Positions 44,681 through 52,487 of a stretch of DNA of 64,000 nucleotides are shown here, one piece after another. A program made the translations under genes and the position numbers. Location: the NCBI RefSeq assembly GCF_026420845.1, contig NZ_JAOWCB010000004.1:1-64000 (forward strand), given 5' to 3'. The stretch comes from Streptomyces sp. PR69 (GTDB lineage: Bacteria > Actinomycetota > Actinomycetes > Streptomycetales > Streptomycetaceae). The notes beneath the pieces are model-generated. The model was given only the letters and a program-made list of their open reading frames with translations, made no database searches and was not told the DNA's origin. How positions within the stretch are numbered: position 1 is the first letter of the stretch; every line of letters begins with the position of its first letter.

Positions 44681-46968
44681 GCGCCCCGTCCACCACATCC
44701 GGCGCACCTGACACGCCTGGCGCACCGCCTGCGGACGGCCCGATGGGCCGGCCGCTGAACCGCGTGGACGGGCCTGCCAAGGTCACCGGCGCCGCCCGCT
44801 ACGCCGCCGACGCACCACTGCCCGGGCTGACCCACGCCGTCGTGGTCGGCGCCCGCGTCCCGCACGGCCGCCTCACCCGGATCGACACGGAGGAGGCCGA
44901 CCGGGCCGCCGGCGTCCTCGCCGTCCTCACCCAGGAGAGCCTGGGCAAGATCGCCGGCCAGCCGCCACTGCTTCCCTCGCTCGCCGGGGCGGCCGCCCCC
45001 GGGGAGACGTTCTTCCCGATGCAGAGCGACCGCGTCCACTACGCCGGCCAGCCGGTGGCCCTCGTGGTCGCCGACACCTATGAACGCGCCCTGCACGCGG
45101 CCCGGCTGGTGCACGTCGAGTACGCCGAGGAGCCGTCCGTCACCGTCATCGACCAGGCGCGCGAGAAGGCATACGAACCGCGGAGCATCTTCGCCGGGTT
45201 CGTGCCGGGACGGTCCTCCCGCGGGGATGTGGAAGCCGGACTGGCCCAGGCGGCCGTCACCGTCGACAACACGTTCACCTTCGCCGCCAACCACCACAAC
45301 CCCATCGAACCGTCGGCGGCCACCGCCTTCTGGGAGGGCGACCGGCTCACGCTGTACGACACCACGCAGGGCGTCACCGCCGTCCAGCACACCGTCGCCG
45401 CACTGCTCGGCCTGCCCCACAGCCGCATCCGCGTCATCAGCCACTACACGGGCGGGAGTTTCGGCGCCAAGGCCATGGTCTGGCACCATCCGGCGCTGGC
45501 GGCGCTCGCCTCCCGCGCCGTCGGCCGCCCGGTCCGCCTCGCCCTCACCCGCGAGCAGATGTTCACCGGCTGCGGCCACCGCGAGGAGCAGGAACACCGC
45601 CTCACCCTCGGCGCGGACGAGCAGGGCCGGCTCATCGCCCTGCGCCACGGCAAACTCTCCCTGACCTCCCCCTTCGACGAGTGGGCCGAGCCGTCCCTCT
45701 CCCTCACGGGCCGGCTGTACGCCTGTCCCCACTACGAAGGCGTCTACCGGCTCATCCGCGCCAACACCATGACCCCGACCTTTATGCGCTGCCCCGGAGA
45801 GGCCACCGGCCTGTTCGCGCTGGAGACGTCCATGGACGAGCTGGCCGAGCGGCTCGGTCTTGACCCGATCGAGCTGCGGCTGCGCAACTTCGCCGAGACC
45901 GACCCCGAATCCGGCCATCCCTGGAGCAGCAACGGCCTCAAGGAGTGCTACCGGCGCGGGGCCGAACGCATCGGCTGGGAACGCCGCGCCGCCGGACCGG
46001 AACGCGACGGCGACTGGCTCATCGGCCTGGGGATGGCCTCGGCGGCCTACCCCGTCTACGGACCGAACAACCCGCAGCGCGCCCGCGCACGCGTGTACGC
46101 CGACGGGACGGCCGTCATCCAGGGCGCCGTCACCGACATCGGCACCGGCGTGCTCACCGCCATGACCCAGGTGGCCGCAGAGGCCCTCGGACTCCCCGTA
46201 GAGCAGTGCCGCTTCGAAGGCGGCGACACCGATCTGCCGCATATGGCCGCCGCCGTGGGCTCCAGCGGAGCGGGCATGGTCAGCGCCGCCGTGCACGCCG
46301 CGTGCACCACGCTGCGCGGCCAGCTGATCGCGCGGGCCGTCGCCGACCCGCAGTCACCGCTCCATGGAGCAGACCGCGGCCAGGTGATCCTGCGCGACGG
46401 CAGAATGGTCCGGCGCGACGCGCCCGACCAGGGAGAGACCTACGCCGAACTCCTCACCCGCAACTTCCTTCCCGACGCGGAGGCCACCGGCGCGTGGGGC
46501 CCGCCCCCGCACGACGCCCCCTGGGCGATGCTCACCTTCGGCGCCCAGTTCGCCGAGGTCGCGGTCGACCCGGAACTGGGTCTCATCCGCGTCCGCCGCA
46601 TGGCCGGGGCCTTCGCCCCGGGCCGTGTCCTCAACGCCAGGACCGCCCGCAGCCAGCTCATGGGCGGCATGATCTGGGGCCTCGGACAGGCGCTCCTCGA
46701 AGCCACTCATATGGAGCCCGCCACGGGCCGCTGGGCGAATGCGAGCCTCGGCGAGTATCTCGTGCCCGTCAACGCCGACGCCCCCGAGGTCGACGTCGAC
46801 CTCATCGAGGTCGAGGACGCGATTGTCAACCCCCTGGGGGTCAAGGGAGTCGGGGAAGTGGGCCAGTCGGGCGCGGCGGCCGCCGTCGCCAACGCCGTCT
46901 GCCATGCGACGGGCCGCCGCTTCCGCGCGCTCCCGATCACCATCGAAGATGTGATCGCGCCCTCGTGA
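44677..46968 (+). CDS. Molybdenum hydroxylase, molybdopterin subunit (PaoC type)
   Basis: A 763-residue catalytic subunit of the xanthine-oxidase family. It shows the N-terminal GRPLNRVDGPAKVTGAARYA block, cofactor-binding blocks THYTGGSFGAK-like (SHYTGGSFGAKAMVW), MRCPGEATGLFALETSMDEL, and the active-site glutamate in KGVGEVGQSGAAAAVANAVC (near residue 727). Length and partner subunits fit the PaoABC/YagTSR aldehyde oxidoreductase type rather than classical xanthine dehydrogenase. The substrate is therefore more likely an aldehyde, though a purine cannot be excluded. A maturation gene of the XdhC/PaoD type is not in the window; the nucleotidyltransferase at 1083 could supply cytosine-dinucleotide cofactor. 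Confidence 0.9.
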   Translation: MSAPSTTSGAPDTPGAPPADGPMGRPLNRVDGPAKVTGAARYAADAPLPGLTHAVVVGARVPHGRLTRIDTEEADRAAGVLAVLTQESLGKIAGQPPLLPSLAGAAAPGETFFPMQSDRVHYAGQPVALVVADTYERALHAARLVHVEYAEEPSVTVIDQAREKAYEPRSIFAGFVPGRSSRGDVEAGLAQAAVTVDNTFTFAANHHNPIEPSAATAFWEGDRLTLYDTTQGVTAVQHTVAALLGLPHSRIRVISHYTGGSFGAKAMVWHHPALAALASRAVGRPVRLALTREQMFTGCGHREEQEHRLTLGADEQGRLIALRHGKLSLTSPFDEWAEPSLSLTGRLYACPHYEGVYRLIRANTMTPTFMRCPGEATGLFALETSMDELAERLGLDPIELRLRNFAETDPESGHPWSSNGLKECYRRGAERIGWERRAAGPERDGDWLIGLGMASAAYPVYGPNNPQRARARVYADGTAVIQGAVTDIGTGVLTAMTQVAAEALGLPVEQCRFEGGDTDLPHMAAAVGSSGAGMVSAAVHAACTTLRGQLIARAVADPQSPLHGADRGQVILRDGRMVRRDAPDQGETYAELLTRNFLPDAEATGAWGPPPHDAPWAMLTFGAQFAEVAVDPELGLIRVRRMAGAFAPGRVLNARTARSQLMGGMIWGLGQALLEATHMEPATGRWANASLGEYLVPVNADAPEVDVDLIEVEDAIVNPLGVKGVGEVGQSGAAAAVANAVCHATGRRFRALPITIEDVIAPS

Positions 46969-47110
46969 CGGCCCGGTGCCGTCAGCTCCTCAGCACCCTG
47001 ACGACGCCCCCCGCCCGGCCGCCGGACAGGACGCCGACGCGGACACCGGCGTCCGGGCCGCTGAGAGACCGGCCGGGAGCGCACGCGACCATGTCCCGTC
47101 CCTCCGCCGC

Positions 47111-47340
47111 TTGAGGCACGGGAGCCAGAAACCCAGCCCCACCGGCGCCTGAAGCACGAAAAGCCAACAACCCAGCCCCCGCCCGCGATTGAAGCGCAGG
47201 GGCCAGAAACCCAGCCCCGCCCGCGATTGAAGCGCAGGGGCCAGAAACCCAGCCCCGCCCGCGATTGAAGCGCGGGAGCCAGAAACCCAGCCCCGCCGAC
47301 CCCAGAAGCACAGGGACCAACAACCCAGCCTCGTGGGGGT
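47111..47340. repeat. Minisatellite, about six copies of a 38-40 bp unit
   Basis: Imperfect copies start with TGAAGCGCAGG-like sequence at about 47113, 47151, 47191, 47229, 47267 and 47305. The central three are nearly identical with period 38. Each unit contains GGGGCCAGAAACCCAGCCCC, able to form a small GGGGC/GCCCC hairpin. It fills the gap between the convergent molybdenum-hydroxylase and HcnABC-like operons. Confidence 0.8.
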
Positions 47341-47475
47341 ACCCCCGGACGGAGTCTGGGGGAGATTGAGGCGCAGGGGCCGGAAATTCAGCCTCGCCGG
47401 CGATTGAGGCGCGGGGGTCCGGGGGCGGAGCCCCCGGGAGACGGGGTCTGGGGCGGAGCCCCAGTTACGGGAAGT
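47335..47475. repeat. GC-rich intergenic hairpin repeat, copy 3 (inverted)
   Basis: GGGGGTCCGGGGGCGGAGCC and a GGGGGTACCCCC palindrome with GAGTCTGGGGGAGATTGAGG, the reverse complement of the block at 26320-26405. It probably terminates transcription from both converging operons. Positions 47476-47538 show nothing further. Confidence 0.65.
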
Positions 47476-47538
47476 GGGGGTCCCCCCACCCCCCAGGGCG
47501 TAGGGGGAGGGGAGGGGAAAGACCCACCTGACACAGCC

Positions 47539-49005
47539 TCAGGGCCCCGGCGGTCCAGGATCCGCCCCCGCCCCGTCGAGCGCCGCGAGGGACGACAGCG
47601 TGACGGGTACGGCCAGCGGACGGCGCTCCGCCACCCCGCGGCCAGACGCCAGGCAGGCCACCGCCGCCCCGCAGACCCGCCCCTGGCACCACCCCATCCC
47701 CGCCCTGGTGAGCAGTTTGACGGACCGGGCGTCCCGCGCCCCGAGACCGGCGACCGCCTCGCGGATGCGCCCCGCGGTCACCTCCTCGCACCGGCAGACG
47801 TCGGTGTCGTCGGCCAGCCACCGGGTCCAGCCGTCGCCCGGAGCATGAGCGGCGGCCATGACGTCGGCGAAGGCGCGCATCCGGGCCCGTCGGCGGCGCA
47901 GCTCCCGCATCCGCCCGCTCCGGACGAGCGCGGGCCGTCCGGTCAGCCGGGCGGCGATGGCGAGGCCCGCCACCTCGCCCTCCTCACGGGCCAGCTGGGC
48001 CCCGCCGGCGCCGCCGGTCTCCCCCGCGGCCCACACTCCGGGCACGGAGGTCTCCTGCAGCGGGTCGAGGACGAGGGCCGACGCCCCGTCGGCCGTACGG
48101 TGTGCCGCGCAGCCGAGTCCCGTGGCCAGCTCGGTCTGGGGGACGAGGCCGAAGCCCACGGCCAGTGCGTCGCATGCGATGCGGCGGCCCGTCCCCTGTA
48201 CGGGCCGCCACTCCCGGTCGAGCCGGGAGACCGTGACCGCCTCCACCCGGTCGCGGCCGTGCACCGCGGTGACCGCGCTGCGGGTGCGCACCCGCACACC
48301 GTGGCGGAGCAGCGCCGCGCCGTGGACGGCCGCCTCCGCCAGCTTCCGCGGGTTGGCGGCCAGGGCGCGCGGTCGGCGTGCGTAGCGCAGATAGCCGGAC
48401 GCCTCCACGACGGCGGGGACACGGGCCCCGGCGGCGGCCAGCGAGGAGCCGACGGCGAGCAGCAGCGGGCCGCTGCCCGCGACGACGATCCGTCTGCCGG
48501 GCAGCACGAGCCCCGACTTGAGCATCGCCTGCGCGCCGCCCGCGCCGACCACGCCCGGCAGGGTCCAGCCCGGGAAGGGCAGCTGCCGCTCGTATGCGCC
48601 GGTCGCGAGGAGCAGAGCCCGCGCCCGGACCCGTACGGACCGTTCCCCGTCGCCGTCGGCCCCGGTCACCGCGTGGACCGCCCACAGGTCGCCGTCCTCC
48701 CGCGTCACCGCCCAGACATGATGCCGGGCCAGCCGGGTGACGCGGCAGGCCTTCTGACGGCGGCGCAGCTCGGCGAAGGCGGACCAGTCGTGGTGCAGCG
48801 CTTCGGGCCGTACGGCTCCGAGGGCGGGCGCGGGATGCCGGTAGTACTGGCCGCCGGTCTGGCCGGAGGCGTCCAGCAGGGCGACGGACAGGCCGAGTTC
48901 CGCGGCGGTGACGGCGCCGGAGAGGCCGGCGCAGCCCGCGCCGACGACCGCCAGGTCGTATAGCTCGGGGACCGGGCCATGGGGGTCAGACTCCGAGGTC
49001 GGCAT
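47539..49005 (-). CDS. FAD/NAD(P)-binding dehydrogenase subunit with 2Fe-2S tail (HcnB/OoxA-like)
   Basis: A 488-residue flavoprotein. The N-terminal FAD motif is YDLAVVGAGCAGLSGAVTAA, the NAD-type second Rossmann motif is GRRIVVAGSGPLLLAVGSSL, and the third block is VWAAGETGGAGGAQLAREEG. The C-terminus is a BFD-like 2Fe-2S domain: DTDVCRCEEVTAGRIREAV, then GMGWCQGRVCGAAVACL. This fused architecture is the alpha subunit of HcnABC, opine oxidase and D-hydroxyproline dehydrogenase complexes. It overlaps the small 2Fe-2S subunit gene by 20 bp and is last in the operon. Confidence 0.88.
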   Translation of the reverse strand: MPTSESDPHGPVPELYDLAVVGAGCAGLSGAVTAAELGLSVALLDASGQTGGQYYRHPAPALGAVRPEALHHDWSAFAELRRRQKACRVTRLARHHVWAVTREDGDLWAVHAVTGADGDGERSVRVRARALLLATGAYERQLPFPGWTLPGVVGAGGAQAMLKSGLVLPGRRIVVAGSGPLLLAVGSSLAAAGARVPAVVEASGYLRYARRPRALAANPRKLAEAAVHGAALLRHGVRVRTRSAVTAVHGRDRVEAVTVSRLDREWRPVQGTGRRIACDALAVGFGLVPQTELATGLGCAAHRTADGASALVLDPLQETSVPGVWAAGETGGAGGAQLAREEGEVAGLAIAARLTGRPALVRSGRMRELRRRRARMRAFADVMAAAHAPGDGWTRWLADDTDVCRCEEVTAGRIREAVAGLGARDARSVKLLTRAGMGWCQGRVCGAAVACLASGRGVAERRPLAVPVTLSSLAALDGAGADPGPPGP

Positions 49006-49300
49006 GGCCGTGTCCCTCCTGCGTGGTGATGGCGTCTCCGGGGGCGGCGGGCACCAGGCAGGCCCGCCGGTTGGGTGTTCCGTTGACGGTCGCCAGGCAG
49101 TCGTAGCACTGCCCGATGCCGCAGAACGCGCCGCGCGGCCGGCCGCCCACGCGCGTGGTGCGCCAGGAGAGGATGCCGGCCGCCCACAGGGCGGCGGCGA
49201 TCGACTGGCCGGGCAGGGCGGTGACGGCGCGGCCGTCGAAGGTGATCTCGAAGGGCGGTCCGGGCTGGGCCCCGGCCAGCTCGACGGGGTTACGGGCCAC
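48986..49300 (-). CDS. Small 2Fe-2S subunit (HcnA-like)
   Basis: A 104-residue plant-type ferredoxin: FEITFDGRAVTALPGQSIAA, then the cluster motif FCGIGQCYDCLATVNG and RACLVPA (C-x4-C-x2-C...C). It is the gamma subunit that links the two flavoproteins in HcnABC/opine-oxidase-type complexes. The start ATG at 49300 lies 24 bp after the upstream oxidase stop, and the 3' end overlaps the next gene, so all three are one transcript with coupled translation. Confidence 0.88.
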   Translation of the reverse strand: MARNPVELAGAQPGPPFEITFDGRAVTALPGQSIAAALWAAGILSWRTTRVGGRPRGAFCGIGQCYDCLATVNGTPNRRACLVPAAPGDAITTQEGHGHADLGV

Positions 49301-49324
49301 TGCGGGCCTCCTTTCGCATGTGCG

Positions 49325-50491
49325 TCACAGCGGGCCGGCGGGCGGAGGCTCGAAGCGCTCGGGCCGGAACGGGCGGGGGTCGAGCGGCGGTTCGCCGCCG
49401 GTCAGGCACCGCGCGACGACCAGCCCGGTGGCGGGGGCCAGCCCGACCCCCGCCCCCTCGTGGCCGCAGGCGTGCAGCAGTCCGGGCACCCGGGGGTCGG
49501 GGCCGATCGCGGGCAGATGGTCCGGCAGGTAGGGGCGGAAGCCCGCATAGGCGCGCAGCATCCGCACCCCGGCCAGTACGGGGAACAGCGCGAGGGCCCC
49601 GGTGGCGAGCCGCCGCAGCACCTCGGTCGACAGCGACCGGTCGAAGCCGACGCGCTCCCGGCTGGAGCCGATCAGCACCGGTCCTGCGGGGGTGCCCTCG
49701 ACCACCGCGGAGGTCTGCAGTGCGGCGGAGCCGCTGGCCACATCGGCGACATAGTCGGCCGCGTACACCTTGTGCCGCACCACGCGCGGCAGCGGCTCGC
49801 TCACCAGGACGAATCCCCGGCGGGGCAGGACGGGAAGCTCGACGCCCGCGAGGCGGGCGAGTTCGCCGCCCCAGGCTCCGGCGGCGTTCACCACATACGG
49901 GGCGTGCACCGGGCCGCTCGGTGTGCGCACGCCCCGCACCTCGCCGTTCGCCCCGGTGATCAGGCCGGTGACCTCCTCGCCGAGCAGCAGCCGCACCCGG
50001 TCGCCGCCCGCACGCAGCAGATGCGCCGCCGCGAGAGCGGGCATGACCTGGGCGTCCTGGGGGTAGTGGAAGCCGCCGGCCAGACCGGGTGCGAGGTGGG
50101 GCTCCAGATCGTGCAGCCGACCGGCCGGGATCTCGTGCGCGGCGACGCCGGCCTTGCTCTGCCCTGCCGCGAAGTCGCGCAGCGCGGCCATGCCCGGCTC
50201 GTCGGAGGCGATGACGACGCCGCCCTTGGCCTCGTACTCGACGGCCGGCGGGAGCACATCGGCCAGTTCCCGCCAGAGTTCCGCGGAGAGCAGGGCGAGT
50301 TCGAGTTCAGGGCCGGGCTCCTTGTCGGAGACGAGGAGGTTCCCCTCCCCGGCTCCCGTGGTGCCGCCGGACACGGGTCCACGGTCGATCACGGTGACGG
50401 TGCGGCCCGCGCGGGCGGCGTAGTAGGCACAGGCCGCGCCGACCACACCGGCCCCGACGATGATGACGTCCGAGGTGTTCCTGATGAGCAC
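49325..50491 (-). CDS. DadA/HcnC-like FAD amine oxidoreductase subunit
   Basis: A 388-residue D-amino-acid-oxidase-fold flavoprotein: DVIIVGAGVVGAACAYYAAR (FAD motif), DRGPVSGGTTGAGEGNLLVS, RGFVLVSEPLPRV and the C-terminal FRPYLPDHLPAIGP with CGHEGAGVGLAPATG. It is the catalytic beta subunit of the complex and should oxidise a secondary amine such as an opine, D-hydroxyproline, sarcosine or glycine. The GTG at 50491 is preceded by a TATTAC box only five bases away and no ribosome site, so the message is probably leaderless. A 17-bp element shared with the ABC importer overlaps that box. Confidence 0.85.
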   Translation of the reverse strand: MLIRNTSDVIIVGAGVVGAACAYYAARAGRTVTVIDRGPVSGGTTGAGEGNLLVSDKEPGPELELALLSAELWRELADVLPPAVEYEAKGGVVIASDEPGMAALRDFAAGQSKAGVAAHEIPAGRLHDLEPHLAPGLAGGFHYPQDAQVMPALAAAHLLRAGGDRVRLLLGEEVTGLITGANGEVRGVRTPSGPVHAPYVVNAAGAWGGELARLAGVELPVLPRRGFVLVSEPLPRVVRHKVYAADYVADVASGSAALQTSAVVEGTPAGPVLIGSSRERVGFDRSLSTEVLRRLATGALALFPVLAGVRMLRAYAGFRPYLPDHLPAIGPDPRVPGLLHACGHEGAGVGLAPATGLVVARCLTGGEPPLDPRPFRPERFEPPPAGPL

Positions 50492-50496
50492 ACACG

Positions 50497-50513
50497 GTAA
50501 TATTTCACATTGC
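50497..50513 (-). promoter_or_regulatory. Shared 17-bp element at the oxidase promoter
   Basis: GTAATATTTCACATTGC (plus strand) includes the reverse of the predicted -10 box TATTAC. It matches GTACCATTTCACATTAC at 52410-52426 in 14 of 17 positions. Overlap with the -10 box suits a repressor. Confidence 0.6.
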
Positions 50514-50556
50514 ACATCGCTTGCCAAGACCCCGCACCGGCGGGCGCCGCATGGGC

Positions 50557-51186
50557 TCAGGGGGGTGTGAGGCTGTCGAGCCGGGCGGCGAGGTCGGGAT
50601 GGGCGGTCAGATGGGGGCGGGCGGCGGCCAGCGGGGCGACGAGGTCGGCGGGATCATCGCGAGCGAGGGCCGCGTGGAGCTCGCCGAGCGGGCGGTCGGC
50701 CGCGGCGGGCAGGTCGGTGAGGGCGGCGATCTGCCCGGCGAGGCCGCGCAGGGCGGCGGCGTTGACACGTGCCCAGGAGGCGGTCGTGCGCGCGGCGGCC
50801 CGGGCCTGACGGGTGGCCTCGACACGCTGCTCGCCGGTGGTTCCGGCAGGGCCGGGGCGGCCTCGCAGATAGCGGCGTTCGGCGGCCTGGCGGCTGGCGA
50901 CGCCGAGGGGGCGGGCGAGATCGGCCCAGCTGGCGCCCGCGTCGCGGGCGGTTTCGATCAGGCCGGTCTCCCATCCGGCGAGCTGCTCGCGGACCTGCCG
51001 CAGCAGCATGAGGGAGGCCAGCGCCTGCTCCGGCCCGGGATTTTGCGCGTCAGGGGTGTCCGGGGGCACCCGCTGGGCGTCGCGCAGGGCGTCGTCTATG
51101 GCGTGCAGGGCCGCCGCGGCGGCAAGGAACGACGCCGGACTGTGGGTCTGTGTGCTGGTCGTGGACGGCTGGTCGGCTGCGGTCAC
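50557..51186 (-). CDS. rheA: RheA-like heat-shock repressor
   Basis: A 209-residue Ala-rich protein. It contains the helix-turn-helix-like stretch ETARDAGASWADLARPLGVA followed by SRQAAERRYLRGRPG. In Streptomyces albus, RheA is a thermosensing repressor of hsp18 that binds TGTCATC-N5-GATGACA. Here the gene is divergent from hsp18 and two such operators lie between them, so identity is strongly supported. The GTG at 51186 follows GAGGGAGG. Open frame upstream of it belongs to the operator region. It should release DNA reversibly at high temperature. Confidence 0.85.
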   Translation of the reverse strand: MTAADQPSTTSTQTHSPASFLAAAAALHAIDDALRDAQRVPPDTPDAQNPGPEQALASLMLLRQVREQLAGWETGLIETARDAGASWADLARPLGVASRQAAERRYLRGRPGPAGTTGEQRVEATRQARAAARTTASWARVNAAALRGLAGQIAALTDLPAAADRPLGELHAALARDDPADLVAPLAAARPHLTAHPDLAARLDSLTPP

Positions 51187-51203
51187 GGGCACCTCCCTCG
51201 GCT

Positions 51204-51249
51204 TGTCATCATGTAGATGACGTTTGGGTTTGTCATCCATTGGATGACA
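51204..51249. promoter_or_regulatory. Two RheA operators
   Basis: TGTCATC-ATGTA-GATGACG (51204-51222, one base off the consensus) and TGTCATC-CATTG-GATGACA (51231-51249, exact). They lie between rheA and hsp18, 27 bp apart. Confidence 0.9.
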
Positions 51250-51315
51250 TGTTACAACGGTTTCAGTCAGGCGCATTGGCAGCAACTGCCCGAACCTGCT
51301 GGAGGTGTTTTCACG

Positions 51316-51747
51316 ATGTTGATGCGCACCGACCCCTTCCGCGAGCTGGACCGGCTGGCACAGCAGCTGATGGGCCCGGGCACCTGGTCCCGTCCCTCGG
51401 CGATGCCGATGGACGCCTACCGCGAGGGCGACGAGTACGTGGTGGCCTTCGATCTGCCCGGCGTCACCGCCGACGCGATCGACATCGACGTCGAGCGGAA
51501 CATGCTCACCGTCAAGGCGGAGCGCCGGCCGGCGGCGAAGGCCGAGGGCGTGCAGATGGAACTGTCCGAGCGGCCGCTGGGCGTCTTCTCCCGTCAGATC
51601 GTGCTCGCCGACACCCTCGACACCGAGCACATCAAGGCCGACTACGACGCCGGCGTGCTCACCCTGCGCATTCCGATCGCCGAGCGCGCCAAGCCCCGCA
51701 AGATCTCCATCGGCACCGGGTCCGGCCGCAAGGAAATCTCTGGCTGA
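51316..51747 (+). CDS. hsp18: Small heat-shock protein Hsp18 (Hsp20 family)
   Basis: A 143-residue holdase chaperone with an alpha-crystallin domain: [54 protein letters not shown] and the closing [16 protein letters not shown], where GVLTLRIP is the family signature. The C-terminal KPRKISIG holds the I-x-I motif used for oligomerisation. GGAGGTG lies eight bases before the ATG at 51316. Regulation by RheA through the two operators upstream is clear from the sequence. Confidence 0.95.
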   Translation: MLMRTDPFRELDRLAQQLMGPGTWSRPSAMPMDAYREGDEYVVAFDLPGVTADAIDIDVERNMLTVKAERRPAAKAEGVQMELSERPLGVFSRQIVLADTLDTEHIKADYDAGVLTLRIPIAERAKPRKISIGTGSGRKEISG

Positions 51748-51874
51748 CACCGGCCAGACAGATGCGGAGGGCAGGCACGCGTTTTCCCCTTCACCCTGCC
51801 CTCCGCACCCCCTCGAACCGTCCCCCGCACCCGGTGCCCGGACACCGGCCACAGCAGGAAGGGCAACCACCCCC

Positions 51875-52312
51875 GTGATCTCCGACCGGCACACACCGCC
51901 CCAGCAGCCGTGCAGGACGGCATACGAGCAGATGCTGGAGAAGGTCCGCTACGAGGGCGCCTACCCCACCCGCGAGAGAGCCGACGAAGCCGTCCGCCTG
52001 GTTCTCGCCGGACTGGGACGCCAGCTGACCGGCGACGAACGTGTGGACCTGGCCGCCTGCCTGCCCCTGGAAGCCGCACGCGTGCTGACCGCGCAGATAC
52101 CCGACACCCGGCCGCTGACCGGCCGGGCCTTCGTCAAGGACCTCGCCGCCCGCTCCGGCGCCTCCCTGGCCACCACCCGCTGGGACACCGGCTCCGTCTT
52201 CTCCGCCGTCGCCGCCTGCGCCGGCCCCGACCTGATCACCCGCATCCTCCACCAGCTCCCCGCCGGATACGCCCTGCTGTTCGGCCGCCCCGAACTCACC
52301 CCGGTCGCGTAG
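51875..52312 (+). CDS. DUF2267 protein
   Basis: A 145-residue helical protein of the DUF2267 family. It shows YEQMLEKVRYEGAYPTRERA, DEAVRLVLAGLGRQLTGDER and DLAACLPLEAARVLTAQI, the first of the family's two helical repeats. The second part (AFVKDLAARSG) resembles the end of the repeat. The start is the GTG at 51875. It follows hsp18 by 127 bp on the same strand and may be heat-inducible by read-through. Its biochemical role is unknown. Confidence 0.75.
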   Translation: MISDRHTPPQQPCRTAYEQMLEKVRYEGAYPTRERADEAVRLVLAGLGRQLTGDERVDLAACLPLEAARVLTAQIPDTRPLTGRAFVKDLAARSGASLATTRWDTGSVFSAVAACAGPDLITRILHQLPAGYALLFGRPELTPVA

Positions 52313-52402
52313 ACGGCGACGTCGGGCCGCCTCGTCGGTTTTTCTGCGAGCCCACCCGTACGGTCCGTTTGGACACGGGTGGGTAACGGCGTCATCCGCA
52401 CC

Positions 52403-52432
52403 TTGTGGAGTACCATTTCACATTACTATGTT
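52403..52432 (+). promoter_or_regulatory. ABC-importer promoter with shared 17-bp element
   Basis: TTGTGG (52403-52408), 18-bp spacer, TATGTT (52427-52432). The element GTACCATTTCACATTAC (52410-52426) fills the spacer and matches the oxidase promoter element at 50497-50513. Confidence 0.65.
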
Positions 52433-52487
52433 ACCGGTCACATTCCAGCTGCCCATGGCTGTCCGACTGTTCACGGAGTGACCACTG

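Noticed and set aside
47111..47340. CRISPR array
   Set aside because: The repeats are contiguous 38-bp units without unique spacers and no cas genes are present.
47539..50491. Hydrogen cyanide synthase (HcnABC)
   Set aside because: Subunit architecture matches, but opine oxidase and D-hydroxyproline dehydrogenase share it and are more likely in Streptomyces; no evidence supports cyanide production.
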